This document shows positions 35,264 through 44,395 of a stretch of 64,000 nt of DNA, one piece after another (position 1 is the first letter of the stretch; each line of letters opens with the position of its first letter). The translations under genes were made by a program, and so were the position numbers. The stretch spans positions 124,001 to 188,000 of the forward strand of contig JBKEDS010000008.1 in NCBI GenBank assembly GCA_047975545.1. Direction: 5' to 3'. The notes below the pieces were generated by a model. It saw only the letters and a program-made list of their open reading frames with translations. It did not search any database and was not told where the DNA came from. The stretch comes from JBKEDS01 sp047975545. Its GTDB lineage: Bacteria; Bacteroidota; Bacteroidia; Flavobacteriales; Flavobacteriaceae.

Positions 35264-37939
35264 TTAATAAAACAACCAATCAACGGCTTCTTTTTCGTCT
35301 TTATCGATTAAGCCTACATCCCTTGACGTTATAGTTTGGTTGGCATCGATAAACCCCAACAATAATACACGACCTTTGCCCAACACCAATTCGTTTTCGC
35401 CTGACTGAAAGGCATAGGTGTGGATATTAACCCGAGGCAAGCCTTTTAATTTTAAGGCATTGGCCAAAACAACCTCGGCCTCGCCACGGGCATTTCCCGC
35501 TGCATTGGTTTCCAAACTTGGCGGAAACAAATACCGCTTTTGGTCGGTATTGAAATACCCCACTACTAATTTCACGGGCTTGTTGGTTTTAAATTTTAGG
35601 TGAACGCCATTCGCTATCTGTTCTTGTTCACTTAAAACAATTCCTTTTAAATTTTGAAGTTCGGGCGCTAAGGCCATAATTTCCGAAACATCGGTACCAT
35701 AGACTTTTGTGCCGTTTTGCATTGTATAATTTTTGGTAAAACTACCCAACATTTCAACATTTACCGATTGCCAAGGCTCAATATTTGGCTTTGAAATTTT
35801 TCCGTCTTTTGAAATTTTTAAACGCTCAATGTTACGCTTAAAGTTGGTAAGTTCCCTTTCGTAATGTGGTAATAATTCCTCCCATGTTTTATTGTTGCCA
35901 TCGTCGCCTCCGATGGGTATCCGGCGTTGCGAGGTTTGCATACTGTTGGCATACAAATAGGTGTCTTTGGTACGGTTTACCAAATCCTGATAATACGTTA
36001 TACTTTTTTCCAAATGCGGAAGTGCTTCGTTTAAATCGGCAATATCGCTGGAGTAGCTATAACGCAACACCAATATAGCCGCCTTCACTTTTTCCGAAAA
36101 AAAATTGGCAAAATCGTTATAGCAATATACGTCGTTTTTTAAACGTTCGAATTCGGCTTGGTCTTTGGTTACGTGGGTAGCGGCCAAATCTATGGCCGCT
36201 ACCGCTTTTTGCCCATGCTGTACAATTTCGGTAATAATTTGCAAGGGCGTTTCGCCTTCATGGGGTTGTTGTTCCCATTCTTTTTTTGCATATTCGAGAA
36301 GAATTTCGCCAACAGGGCCACAAGATTCGTAAAATCCGGGATATACCCGCCATTTATATGGGTTTACCAATTGGCTTTCGAACATACCCAGTAACAGCGT
36401 TTGGCGGTTGCCCTCGGTAATACCAAAGCGGCGTAGGGTTTTTGGGGCTATTTCGCCCGACTCCTCATAAGCGGCAAGAATATGTTCGCCCGCTTGTAAA
36501 TTGGTGCCATATTTTTTTGCGAGGGTTTCGCCCCAAAAGTTTATTTCGTCCGTTCGCTGCCTGTTGCTTTCCCAAGCATAACGTGCCCATGCTTTGTACC
36601 AAATCCAATCGCGTTCCATTTCCAATAGCCTCGGTTCAGTTTTGTCGGGCGCATACGGCCAATCCCAGTACGACGTTTGCGGATATAAATGTAGGGCATT
36701 GGCACCATGGACGTTGTGCATAGCTAAAACACTTTTTTGGATAAAATCGGGCGAACCAAACCTAAAAGGCTCCAAATTTGCCAAAACATGCACGTTGGAT
36801 ATATGGGTAGAACCCGCAGCACTTAACTGTTGGTGAATCTCGGACCAAGGGCCGCGCGGTTGATATGTTGTTAAGGACTCGCCATTGTACTTGTGCATGG
36901 TATACAGATTTTGGTAAAGCGGCAGGGCCTTTTCCATAACCAATGGCGCATCGGTATCGTGGGCACGTAAAATAATGGGCGGCTCAGTGGTCGTGCCCAA
37001 GGCTTTTAACCCGTCCTTAACGCCCGGTATAATGGTTTGGGTAAACCACTCGACATCGTATTCCCGCTCCATAGCTTCGCCGAGCGCTACCAACAACCCT
37101 ACATTCGGATATTTTTCAACAAAAGCGGCAATGGATTTTTGGGTATAGTCGGCAATAAGGGGTACTATCGGCCTGGAACGGTCTTGGGTTTTTATATTGT
37201 AATGCTCGGCAAAAGGCTTGGACACCATAATATTATAGAACATTTGAATAACCCAAATACCCCGCTTATTGGCCTCTTCGGTAATAAACTTAAAAATGGC
37301 CTCGTTTTTTTTGAAATCCTCATCGCTTACCTCAACCGCAAACGGATAATCCTTTAATTTTACCAACGAAGCAAACGGATGCCCGTTCCAAAGGTAAAGC
37401 GAATTATAACGGTTTTCAACCATCATATCCAAGTAGTCTATCCAAAGTTCCTTATTGTAAAACCATGGGAAATTTTCGGGTGTATAGGGATATTCATAAA
37501 CCGCTCGGCCTGGTAAATATTCCATTTTCTGAACACCTATAACAGTACCTCGCAACACCATTTCGGGCGCATCCTGTAAATCAATTTCTTGCGGGAGCGT
37601 TCCTCCTTCCCTAACCATATCGGTTAATTTTAAAGCACCGTAAAGTGCTCCGGAAGCATCGGCGCCTTCAACATAAATACTATTATTTATTGTATGGATT
37701 TTAAAACTTTCTTTTTGGGTAAGATTCTTGTTTTCTGAAAGCACAACAACATGCCCTGTTTCATCATCGGGAATTTGGGCTGCTCGTTCAACTTGAAATC
37801 CTTTTTCGTGTAATGCTTCCTGAAGTTTATCTGCCCCAAAAACATGTCTTGGCTGCGATTCGTCGACCACAATAGTTACCTGCAAACCGGTGTTGCACGA
37901 AATAATTAAAATGAATATGAAAAAGCATAAATACCGCAT
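35264..37939 (-). CDS. exported lipoprotein glycosidase related to GH67-type or GH138-type uronidases
   Basis: The ATG at 37939 is preferred over an in-frame start at 38050 because it opens with a lipoprotein signal (MRYLCFFIFILIISC) and avoids overlap with the upstream gene; the product is 891 residues. The N-terminal part (about 20-125: HVFGADKLQEALHEKGFQVE) looks like the GH67/GH20-type N-terminal alpha/beta domain. A TIM-barrel-like core follows, with WIDYLDMMVENRYNSLYLWN, LLVALGEAMERE and HISNVHVLANLEPFRFGS, then a helical segment and a C-terminal beta domain. Such proteins are sometimes labelled alpha-galacturonidase, and GH138 (a rhamnogalacturonan-II alpha-galacturonidase family) is of similar size. 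Family assignment is tentative; an exo-acting uronidase is my best guess. Confidence 0.68.
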   Translation of the reverse strand: MRYLCFFIFILIISCNTGLQVTIVVDESQPRHVFGADKLQEALHEKGFQVERAAQIPDDETGHVVVLSENKNLTQKESFKIHTINNSIYVEGADASGALYGALKLTDMVREGGTLPQEIDLQDAPEMVLRGTVIGVQKMEYLPGRAVYEYPYTPENFPWFYNKELWIDYLDMMVENRYNSLYLWNGHPFASLVKLKDYPFAVEVSDEDFKKNEAIFKFITEEANKRGIWVIQMFYNIMVSKPFAEHYNIKTQDRSRPIVPLIADYTQKSIAAFVEKYPNVGLLVALGEAMEREYDVEWFTQTIIPGVKDGLKALGTTTEPPIILRAHDTDAPLVMEKALPLYQNLYTMHKYNGESLTTYQPRGPWSEIHQQLSAAGSTHISNVHVLANLEPFRFGSPDFIQKSVLAMHNVHGANALHLYPQTSYWDWPYAPDKTEPRLLEMERDWIWYKAWARYAWESNRQRTDEINFWGETLAKKYGTNLQAGEHILAAYEESGEIAPKTLRRFGITEGNRQTLLLGMFESQLVNPYKWRVYPGFYESCGPVGEILLEYAKKEWEQQPHEGETPLQIITEIVQHGQKAVAAIDLAATHVTKDQAEFERLKNDVYCYNDFANFFSEKVKAAILVLRYSYSSDIADLNEALPHLEKSITYYQDLVNRTKDTYLYANSMQTSQRRIPIGGDDGNNKTWEELLPHYERELTNFKRNIERLKISKDGKISKPNIEPWQSVNVEMLGSFTKNYTMQNGTKVYGTDVSEIMALAPELQNLKGIVLSEQEQIANGVHLKFKTNKPVKLVVGYFNTDQKRYLFPPSLETNAAGNARGEAEVVLANALKLKGLPRVNIHTYAFQSGENELVLGKGRVLLLGFIDANQTITSRDVGLIDKDEKEAVDWLFY

Positions 37940-37949
37940 GTTTTGTTTT

Positions 37950-39881
37950 TTACTGTTTGTTTTGAAACACTTTTTTAAGATAGGCCGCATTTGCACCGTA
38001 ATTCCGCACAACGTTGTGAACATCGGTAGTATCTCTGGAGCGCTCGACAATAAGCCAACCTTTCCAGTGCATATTGCCCAAGGTTTCCTTGATTTTCGGT
38101 AGGTCTATGGCCGTATCGTTTTCCAACCAAACGCCATCGGTATTCGAGGCGTGTATTTCGCCTATATTATCGCGCCCTAAGGTTTTTAGCTCCGATGAAA
38201 TATCGCGGCCGTTTTTAATGGCATTGGCAAAATTGAAAGCTATTTTTATGTTTCGGTTATCTATTTCTTCCAGCAATTTTTTTTCTTCTTCGGCCGAAAG
38301 CGAGGTTTCAATGGCTATAATTCCGTTAATTTTTTCGACTTGCTCGCCCGCCCAACGCAAACGCTCGACAATAGCTGGGCGCAACTCGGGGTGTTTAACC
38401 AAATCGCCTTGTGTGCCAAGCGGTAAATAAGCCACTTCAACATTAAAGGTTTTCATAACCTCGATACAATCCTGCACCATACGCTTTACCGTTGGCCGCT
38501 CGGCAAAGGACTGCCCGTAAAACCCGGACATGGCTACGGAACTAATACCTACACCCGTTTCGACCATTTTTTGTTTAAACACCCTAACACTTGCGGTATC
38601 GCCATTAACAAATTTACTATCGAAAGTTTCGCGACTGCCCAAACCGCCCATATCCATTTCAATGGCATCGGCACCTATTTCCTTGGCACGCTCGAAAGCC
38701 CCGAGCTTTTGGCGTTTTAAAATCATCCAATCGCATACGGCTATTTGATAACGCTCTTTGGTTGGCCCCGGCCATTGTCCGTTGATAATGGGAAAGGTTA
38801 CCAACCTGTTTGGGTCTATTTTTACGTATTTAATTTTTTGGCGCCGCCATGTGTAAATGGCATGCAGCATACCGTCCTTCCCTTGAATAATGGCCGGATA
38901 GGAATACTGGCTTATTTTTGAATCCTCCAGCACCAAAGCGGCATTCCAATTAATACCGTCGTTGGAAATGGCTATATTTAACGGACTTCGGTAGCCTTTA
39001 CTCATATCGGTATTTGGCCAAACGTGGTTGTATATTAGGGCATGCTTACCGTTTTTCATGGTAACGGCATCGGTACCCGAACTGTTGTTGGGCATGTTAA
39101 GCAGCTCTAAATCCGACCATGTTTTGCCATTATCGGACGACCACGTACTAAACAACTGCCGGTTGCGAGTGCGACCTATTTGTTGTAATTTACCGTTATC
39201 GTGAAACAATACGCTTGGTTGAATGGCATTTATATCGCTTTTCCCTTTAGGAAGCGTATCGCCCATAACCCAGGTTTTACCGAAATCGGGAGTAGACTCC
39301 ACACGTAAATTCCAACCGTGCTCTTCGGTACTGGACGGTAATAGCAAATTACCATTTTGTAATAAAACAGGCTTATTTTTAATAGGGCCTAAAAAGCCTT
39401 CGGGCATTTTTTCGGGTGCGGACCAGGTTTCGCCATTATCGGAAGAGCGCATAAGCATACCCCACCAAGTGGACGGACTTGACCCTATTTTATAAAACAG
39501 CATTAAATCGCCATCGGGGATTTGGTACAACACCGGATTCCATGTGGGGTAACGGAGCGTATCGTTTATTATACCGTTAGCCACCTCGACACCTTTTGTC
39601 CAAGCGCCGTTTTTGCGCTTGCTTACCCAAATGCCTACATCGGGATGGCGTTCGTGGGTACCGCCAAACCACGAAGCCACCAAGTCGCCATTTGTGGTTT
39701 CGACAATAGTGGCGGCATGGCAGGACGGATATGGCGCCCCGTTATTTACAAATTCTTCTAAAACGATGCCTTCTTTCCATGTTTTATCCGCTAATGTCAT
39801 TGGCTTTTCTTCGGTTTTTGGTTTACAGCTTCCAAGAAAGATTATAGCTAATAACATTAAAATAAGTTGGGATTTTTTCAT
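37950..39881 (-). CDS. fusion lipoprotein: sialidase-like beta-propeller plus sugar-isomerase/epimerase-like TIM barrel
   Basis: A 643-residue lipoprotein (MKKSQLILMLLAIIFLGSC). Residues about 30-370 form a sialidase-like propeller of the COG4692 type, with APYPSCHAATIVETTNGDLV, NPVLYQIPDGDLMLFYKIG and three Asp-boxes (SSDNGETW, TPDFGKTW, SSDNGKTW). From about residue 376 the sequence switches to a xylose-isomerase-like TIM barrel of the AP-endonuclease-2 superfamily (YQIAVCDWMILKRQKLGAFE, EMDMGGLG, EIHASNTDGVW, WLIVERS). These are normally separate proteins. The gene begins a transcription block: upstream are a hairpin repeat and a degenerate AraR-type operator. The activity is unknown; the propeller may be a glycosidase or lyase on an acidic pectin side chain, and the barrel may act on the released sugar. 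Confidence 0.83.
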   Translation of the reverse strand: MKKSQLILMLLAIIFLGSCKPKTEEKPMTLADKTWKEGIVLEEFVNNGAPYPSCHAATIVETTNGDLVASWFGGTHERHPDVGIWVSKRKNGAWTKGVEVANGIINDTLRYPTWNPVLYQIPDGDLMLFYKIGSSPSTWWGMLMRSSDNGETWSAPEKMPEGFLGPIKNKPVLLQNGNLLLPSSTEEHGWNLRVESTPDFGKTWVMGDTLPKGKSDINAIQPSVLFHDNGKLQQIGRTRNRQLFSTWSSDNGKTWSDLELLNMPNNSSGTDAVTMKNGKHALIYNHVWPNTDMSKGYRSPLNIAISNDGINWNAALVLEDSKISQYSYPAIIQGKDGMLHAIYTWRRQKIKYVKIDPNRLVTFPIINGQWPGPTKERYQIAVCDWMILKRQKLGAFERAKEIGADAIEMDMGGLGSRETFDSKFVNGDTASVRVFKQKMVETGVGISSVAMSGFYGQSFAERPTVKRMVQDCIEVMKTFNVEVAYLPLGTQGDLVKHPELRPAIVERLRWAGEQVEKINGIIAIETSLSAEEEKKLLEEIDNRNIKIAFNFANAIKNGRDISSELKTLGRDNIGEIHASNTDGVWLENDTAIDLPKIKETLGNMHWKGWLIVERSRDTTDVHNVVRNYGANAAYLKKVFQNKQ

Positions 39882-39932
39882 GCTTTTTTTTAATTTTTTA
39901 TTATCGTTTAACTTTCGATGATTTAAAATAAA

Positions 39933-39960
39933 AGACTGCTTCGTATGCTCGCAGTAACGT
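39933..39960 (-). repeat. REP-like hairpin element in the leader of the propeller-TIM gene
   Basis: On the minus strand ACTGC, then GAGCATACGAA, then GCAGT, followed by a T-rich stretch: a 5-bp stem with the same layout as the araB leader element and with compensating stem changes. It begins about 52 bases upstream of the gene start. Confidence 0.5.
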
Positions 39961-40010
39961 TTGGATTTTCGTATTTCTTCAAAATTTTAAAATCCTTTTC
40001 AAACCTTAAA

Positions 40011-40037
40011 AACAAGTGTTAAATATACACTATTTTA
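40011..40037 (-). promoter_or_regulatory. degenerate AraR-type operator
   Basis: AAGTGT (40015-40020), 7-base spacer, ACACT (40028-40032), with partly matching A/T-rich flanks (8 of 10 arm positions). Spacing and core match the sites before araB and tkt. It is upstream of the propeller-TIM fusion gene. No -7 box was recognised beside it, so it is less certain than the other two. Confidence 0.5.
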
Positions 40038-40075
40038 TTTGATATGGTTTTTACATTCGGTTTTTGAACGATTTT

Positions 40076-42826
40076 TTAAAATGCTTTTTTAACTTCAAGA
40101 CTATATTCCCCTGAAGGCAAATAAAGCACCAACCCATTATTTTCAACTTTAAAATTTGTTTCGTTTAAGGATTGATTATTGATAATCACTTTTGAAGCAT
40201 CCTGAGAAGGCAAATACACCTTTGCCGTTGTATTGACGGGAATTACAACCGTCCATTTCAAGTTTTTGCCTTGCTTTTGCCAATGGCTTTTTATAAAGCC
40301 GTGTACCGATTTGTACGACGCTTTAACATAGGCTAAATTAGTATTGAAATCGGGTTTCATAATAATTTCCTTAAACCCCACATGCTCGCTACTGCTTTTT
40401 ATGCCCGCTATGTTTTCGTAGTACCAAATAAGCAAATCGCCCAAGAGCATAACGTGGTTTTGTGAGTTCATTTCGGGGTTGGCAGTGTTACCGTTCCACA
40501 GTTCCCAAATAGTGGTTGCTCCGTTTTCGACCATATAGCCCCAACTGGGATATGTGGTATTGGAGGCCAACTTGTACGCCAAATCGGCACGCCCGTTATC
40601 GGACAGGGTTCGCATTAAAAATTGGGTTCCCACAACGCCCGTACTGATATGCCCTTTTTTGTTTACCTCTATTTCATAAACCATATTTTGAAATACCTTT
40701 TCCCGCAAGCCTTTGGGCACCATATTAAACGCTAGGGGCAACACATTGGCCGTTACGGTATTGTTGGCATAAGTATTGGAATTGCTATTGAAATACTTGG
40801 TATTAAAAGCTGTTTTAATACTTTTGGCAAGCGTATTGTAATGCTGAATATCGGCCGTATCGGCATTGATTATTTCCGCAAATTTTTCCATTAATTGCAG
40901 CAAGTGATAATAAAATGCACTGGATAGCAGTTCGCCGTCGGTTATTCGGGTTGGGTCTTGCGAGCGGATAATTTCCAAGGATTCGGGCGGCACGCACCAA
41001 TCGCCGTACTTATCTTGCGTTATTAACCCATTTTTAAGATAATTGGCTTCCATGTATGCCATCCATTTTTTCATGTGCGGATAGTGCTTTCGTATACCCT
41101 CTGTATCGCCAAACTGTTGGTACAACATATCGGCTACTTTAATATAAGCGCCCTGCCATGTTACCCCATCGCCGTAATACCGCCAAAAGGCAGGGGCTAC
41201 ATCGGGAATACCGCCGTCCAAGGTTTGCGCGTATTTTATATCGTCCAACCATTTGGCATAAAGGGTTTGGTTATCGAATAGGAAACTCTCGCCATAGGCG
41301 CCCGTTGTTCTGTCACCCAGCCACGGTTGGCGTTCGTTGCGTTGGGGGCAATCGACAGGCATACCTTTATAATTATTGCGAATACCCCAAAAGGCATTTT
41401 TAAATATTTGGTTCATGGTTGGGTTGGAGCATTCGAAGGTTCCCGTGGTTTGCATATCATCGTAAGCCACCTTACCCATAAAATCGGTTAAAGCAGGTTT
41501 ATATGTATATCCCGAAACTTCTACAAACCTAAAACCATGATATATAAATGCAGGCTCCCAAACTTCTACGCCTTTGCCCTTTAATATGTAAGTATCGGTG
41601 GTTTTGGCATCGCGTAAATTGGCTGTGTAAAGCGAACCATCGCCCTGTAAGGATTCTGCAAATTTCAGACTTATGGTATCGCCCCGATTTCCCTTCACCT
41701 TTATTTGCAACCATCCAGCTATGTTTTGCCCCATATCCAAGATATAATTTCCTTGTTTTGTTTCTGTAATTGAAACTGGCACAAGCGAATCCATAATTTT
41801 CATGTTCGGGGTCATTTGTGCTTCGGGAAAGCCTCCGGGTTCTTGCACCCACATCATATTCAACCAATTGCTATCGTCGAAATTAGTTGTATTCCAATCG
41901 GGCATTTCCATTCGGGCATCGTAGGTTTCGCCATCGTATTCGTTATTGCTTCTTATAGGGCCGTAAGGAGTGAATTTCCAACTTTCGTCGGTTTTTATGG
42001 TTTCTGTCGAACCGTCTTCATATTCAACATGTAATTGCAAAGCCATTTTTGGAAAGCCAAAGGTTTTTATTTTATAGGGCTTGTACTCCAAGCGCATGGC
42101 AAAAAAACGACCATTGCCCAATATCGTACCAAGGACATTATTGCCTTGTTTTAGGTTTGAAGTTACATCGAACACGTTGTATTTTATGTTTTTGGTATAA
42201 TCGGTAGGCACGGGTGCCAATACTTGATCGCCTATTTTTTCGCCATTTATAAAGAGCTCGTACAAGCCCATACCCATAATGTAAACCTTAGCTTGTTTAG
42301 GCTTTTCTTTTAAATTGAACGCTTTACGCACATACCGAGCCGACAGCCTTGAAAACTGCCCCACGGTATCGCCGGGAAACAATTGATTATAACCTATCCA
42401 GCGGGTCGATTTCCATTCGGCATATGTTAAAATACCCATCCCAAAATATGCTATTTCGCTCCAATTGGATTCGCCCTTGTTAGTCCATATTTTCACTTTC
42501 CAATAGACTTCATCTTTGCTTTTTAAAGGTTTTCCGTTGTAAGTTACATTAATGGAAGTGTTGCTGTTTACCTTACCGCTATCCCATAAATCGGCTGTAT
42601 TATTTTTTAATTTTTCGGATGAAGACGCCATTAGAATGTGATAAGCAGTTTGCTTAACGTTGATATCTTGGCTTGATAACTCCCAACTTAACCGTGGCTT
42701 TAAAACATCAATGCTTTGGGGATTATCGAGCATTTCGCATTGCAAATTTTTAAGCCCGACCTTGCCTTGCCCCCATGCCATGCCCGAAATTAGAAACACC
42801 AGTATGTATACCCCTATGCTTTTCAT
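40076..42826 (-). CDS. GH78 alpha-L-rhamnosidase
   Basis: A 916-residue exported enzyme (signal MKSIGVYILVFLISGMAWGQ). N-terminal Ig-like and jelly-roll domains (about 25-330: YWKVKIWTNKGESNW, ARYVRKAFNL, GLYELFINGEKIGD) precede the alpha/alpha-barrel. The conserved acidic cluster is VDCPQRNERQPWLGDR and the catalytic-base Glu is probably the one in TTIWELWNG. A C-terminal beta-sandwich includes YKSVHGFIKSHWQKQGKNLK. GH78 enzymes remove terminal alpha-L-rhamnose from pectins and glycosides. It lies 3 bases downstream of the MGH1-like gene and is the last gene of the upper block before the 194-base gap at 39882-40075. A second, divergent GH78 is at 48282. Confidence 0.95.
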   Translation of the reverse strand: MKSIGVYILVFLISGMAWGQGKVGLKNLQCEMLDNPQSIDVLKPRLSWELSSQDINVKQTAYHILMASSSEKLKNNTADLWDSGKVNSNTSINVTYNGKPLKSKDEVYWKVKIWTNKGESNWSEIAYFGMGILTYAEWKSTRWIGYNQLFPGDTVGQFSRLSARYVRKAFNLKEKPKQAKVYIMGMGLYELFINGEKIGDQVLAPVPTDYTKNIKYNVFDVTSNLKQGNNVLGTILGNGRFFAMRLEYKPYKIKTFGFPKMALQLHVEYEDGSTETIKTDESWKFTPYGPIRSNNEYDGETYDARMEMPDWNTTNFDDSNWLNMMWVQEPGGFPEAQMTPNMKIMDSLVPVSITETKQGNYILDMGQNIAGWLQIKVKGNRGDTISLKFAESLQGDGSLYTANLRDAKTTDTYILKGKGVEVWEPAFIYHGFRFVEVSGYTYKPALTDFMGKVAYDDMQTTGTFECSNPTMNQIFKNAFWGIRNNYKGMPVDCPQRNERQPWLGDRTTGAYGESFLFDNQTLYAKWLDDIKYAQTLDGGIPDVAPAFWRYYGDGVTWQGAYIKVADMLYQQFGDTEGIRKHYPHMKKWMAYMEANYLKNGLITQDKYGDWCVPPESLEIIRSQDPTRITDGELLSSAFYYHLLQLMEKFAEIINADTADIQHYNTLAKSIKTAFNTKYFNSNSNTYANNTVTANVLPLAFNMVPKGLREKVFQNMVYEIEVNKKGHISTGVVGTQFLMRTLSDNGRADLAYKLASNTTYPSWGYMVENGATTIWELWNGNTANPEMNSQNHVMLLGDLLIWYYENIAGIKSSSEHVGFKEIIMKPDFNTNLAYVKASYKSVHGFIKSHWQKQGKNLKWTVVIPVNTTAKVYLPSQDASKVIINNQSLNETNFKVENNGLVLYLPSGEYSLEVKKAF

Positions 42827-42829
42827 ATT

Positions 42830-44383
42830 TTATTCTGAAATTAATCGTTCCAATTTATCCGAAGCTGCTATTTCTTTTCCATTCCTTAATACCTTAAAGC
42901 CTTTCCCTTTGTGGTATTTTTCACCTGTTTTATCCCAAAGAATTGTTATTATATTGCCATGGTACAATATGTTATCCAAACAAAACCAATCCCATAAATC
43001 CTGTGGTACTAAGGGGCTAACTTCAATTTTTTCGTCAGCTCTGGGGCGCAAGCCTACCAATCCGGTAATTATTAAATCGGCAAAGGTGGAATGGTTATAG
43101 TAGCGGCTGCGTTCCCTATCGCCCATAAGCCAATAGCCCGTTGTTTCGTCGAGATATTCGCCTATATACGGCCTGCCACGGTAGTATTGCGATTCGACAT
43201 ATAAATTCATTTGTTTAAAATAATCGGTTTTGTCTACAACATTTTGGTTATAATTATCCAACACATTGGCCATTGCCGTTAGGGTTTGCGATGTTGCAAA
43301 GGGCCATATGGCGCCATCCCACTCGCAAGTGCCCGTGCCGTGGCTTCTAAAACGGGGGCTACGGCGTTCGGCGGTAGTTAGGCCAAAAGGGGCGGCAAAG
43401 CCTTCTTCATTTTTAAACTGTTCCCATGCGGTTTCGAAACCTTTATTTTTTGTTGGTAAATTAAAATACCAAGGAATAAAACCAATGGCTTCCCTAACGT
43501 TCGAGGAGGTGTCCTTTTCGGTCAAGGTCTCAAAAAATGCAGCGTTGGCGTTCCATAATTTGGTTTCCACCAATTGCTTAATGGTATCGGCCTTGGCATT
43601 AAAATAGGTTTGTTGTTGGGTATCGCCTTTCATCTTAGCCATGGTTGCCAAGGCTTTTGAATTGGCATACATATAACTGTTAATGGTTGGTCGGGCATTT
43701 TGCACATGGCGCCCACCGCTAAGCGATTCTTCCATGCCATCCTTAACATCGTGCTGCCAGAACAAACCGTCGGGGCGTTTTCTGTCTTTTTCCCAAACAG
43801 CATAATCGATTACCAAATCGGGGTACATACTTAACAAAAATTCCTCATCTTTATTAACCAAATACATATTGTACAGGGCGTCGGGTGTCCAACTACTAAA
43901 TTTATAGAGTTTATCCATTGGTTTTCCCTCGTTACCCTGATACCACAAAAGCACATTTTCGTTAATGTACTTGGGGTTGTGCACCCAACGAAATTCGTAA
44001 ATATGATGCCCCAAGGCGCAGGCTATCAAATTATATTTATCGGCATAGGAGCGGTTTACCAAAAATTCGGTAATAGCATAGCCTTGTGGGGTTTGGGCAA
44101 TGTGTTTTCGCAAGCTCCACCAACGGAAATAATATATTTCATTAAAATTTTCCTGGGGACAATCGAATAACGGAATATTTTGCTCCATCCAGCCCCAAGC
44201 ACTATCGTTAGGAATGGCCTTGGCTATATTTTCGTCTTCCATGCCATTAAAATAATCGGCATAATGTTTATAATTTTCGCTTTTTAAAACATAACCTTTT
44301 TTGGTGTTATTAGACGATGGTTTACAACTGACCAACAGCGTTAATGTTATAACTATTGCGATATGGGTTTTCTTCAACATCAT
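42830..44383 (-). CDS. MGH1/GH63-like glycosidase lipoprotein
   Basis: A 517-residue lipoprotein (lipobox TLLVSC) with an alpha/alpha-barrel. Segments such as YYFRWWSLRKHIAQ, WTPDALYNMYLVNKDEEFLL, DGLFWQHDVKDGMEESLSG and GTCEWDGAIWPFATSQTLTA are typical of mannosylglycerate-hydrolase-like (MGH1) and GH63-related enzymes. The acidic D/E pair in KDGMEES and the Glu/Asp of CEWDG are plausible catalytic residues. A short C-terminal beta region (SPLVPQDLWDWF onward) ends it. Substrate is unknown. It sits between GH95 (12 bases) and GH78 (3 bases), so it likely removes a side-chain sugar of the same polymer. Confidence 0.75.
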   Translation of the reverse strand: MMLKKTHIAIVITLTLLVSCKPSSNNTKKGYVLKSENYKHYADYFNGMEDENIAKAIPNDSAWGWMEQNIPLFDCPQENFNEIYYFRWWSLRKHIAQTPQGYAITEFLVNRSYADKYNLIACALGHHIYEFRWVHNPKYINENVLLWYQGNEGKPMDKLYKFSSWTPDALYNMYLVNKDEEFLLSMYPDLVIDYAVWEKDRKRPDGLFWQHDVKDGMEESLSGGRHVQNARPTINSYMYANSKALATMAKMKGDTQQQTYFNAKADTIKQLVETKLWNANAAFFETLTEKDTSSNVREAIGFIPWYFNLPTKNKGFETAWEQFKNEEGFAAPFGLTTAERRSPRFRSHGTGTCEWDGAIWPFATSQTLTAMANVLDNYNQNVVDKTDYFKQMNLYVESQYYRGRPYIGEYLDETTGYWLMGDRERSRYYNHSTFADLIITGLVGLRPRADEKIEVSPLVPQDLWDWFCLDNILYHGNIITILWDKTGEKYHKGKGFKVLRNGKEIAASDKLERLISE

Positions 44384-44395
44384 TTTTTATAATAT

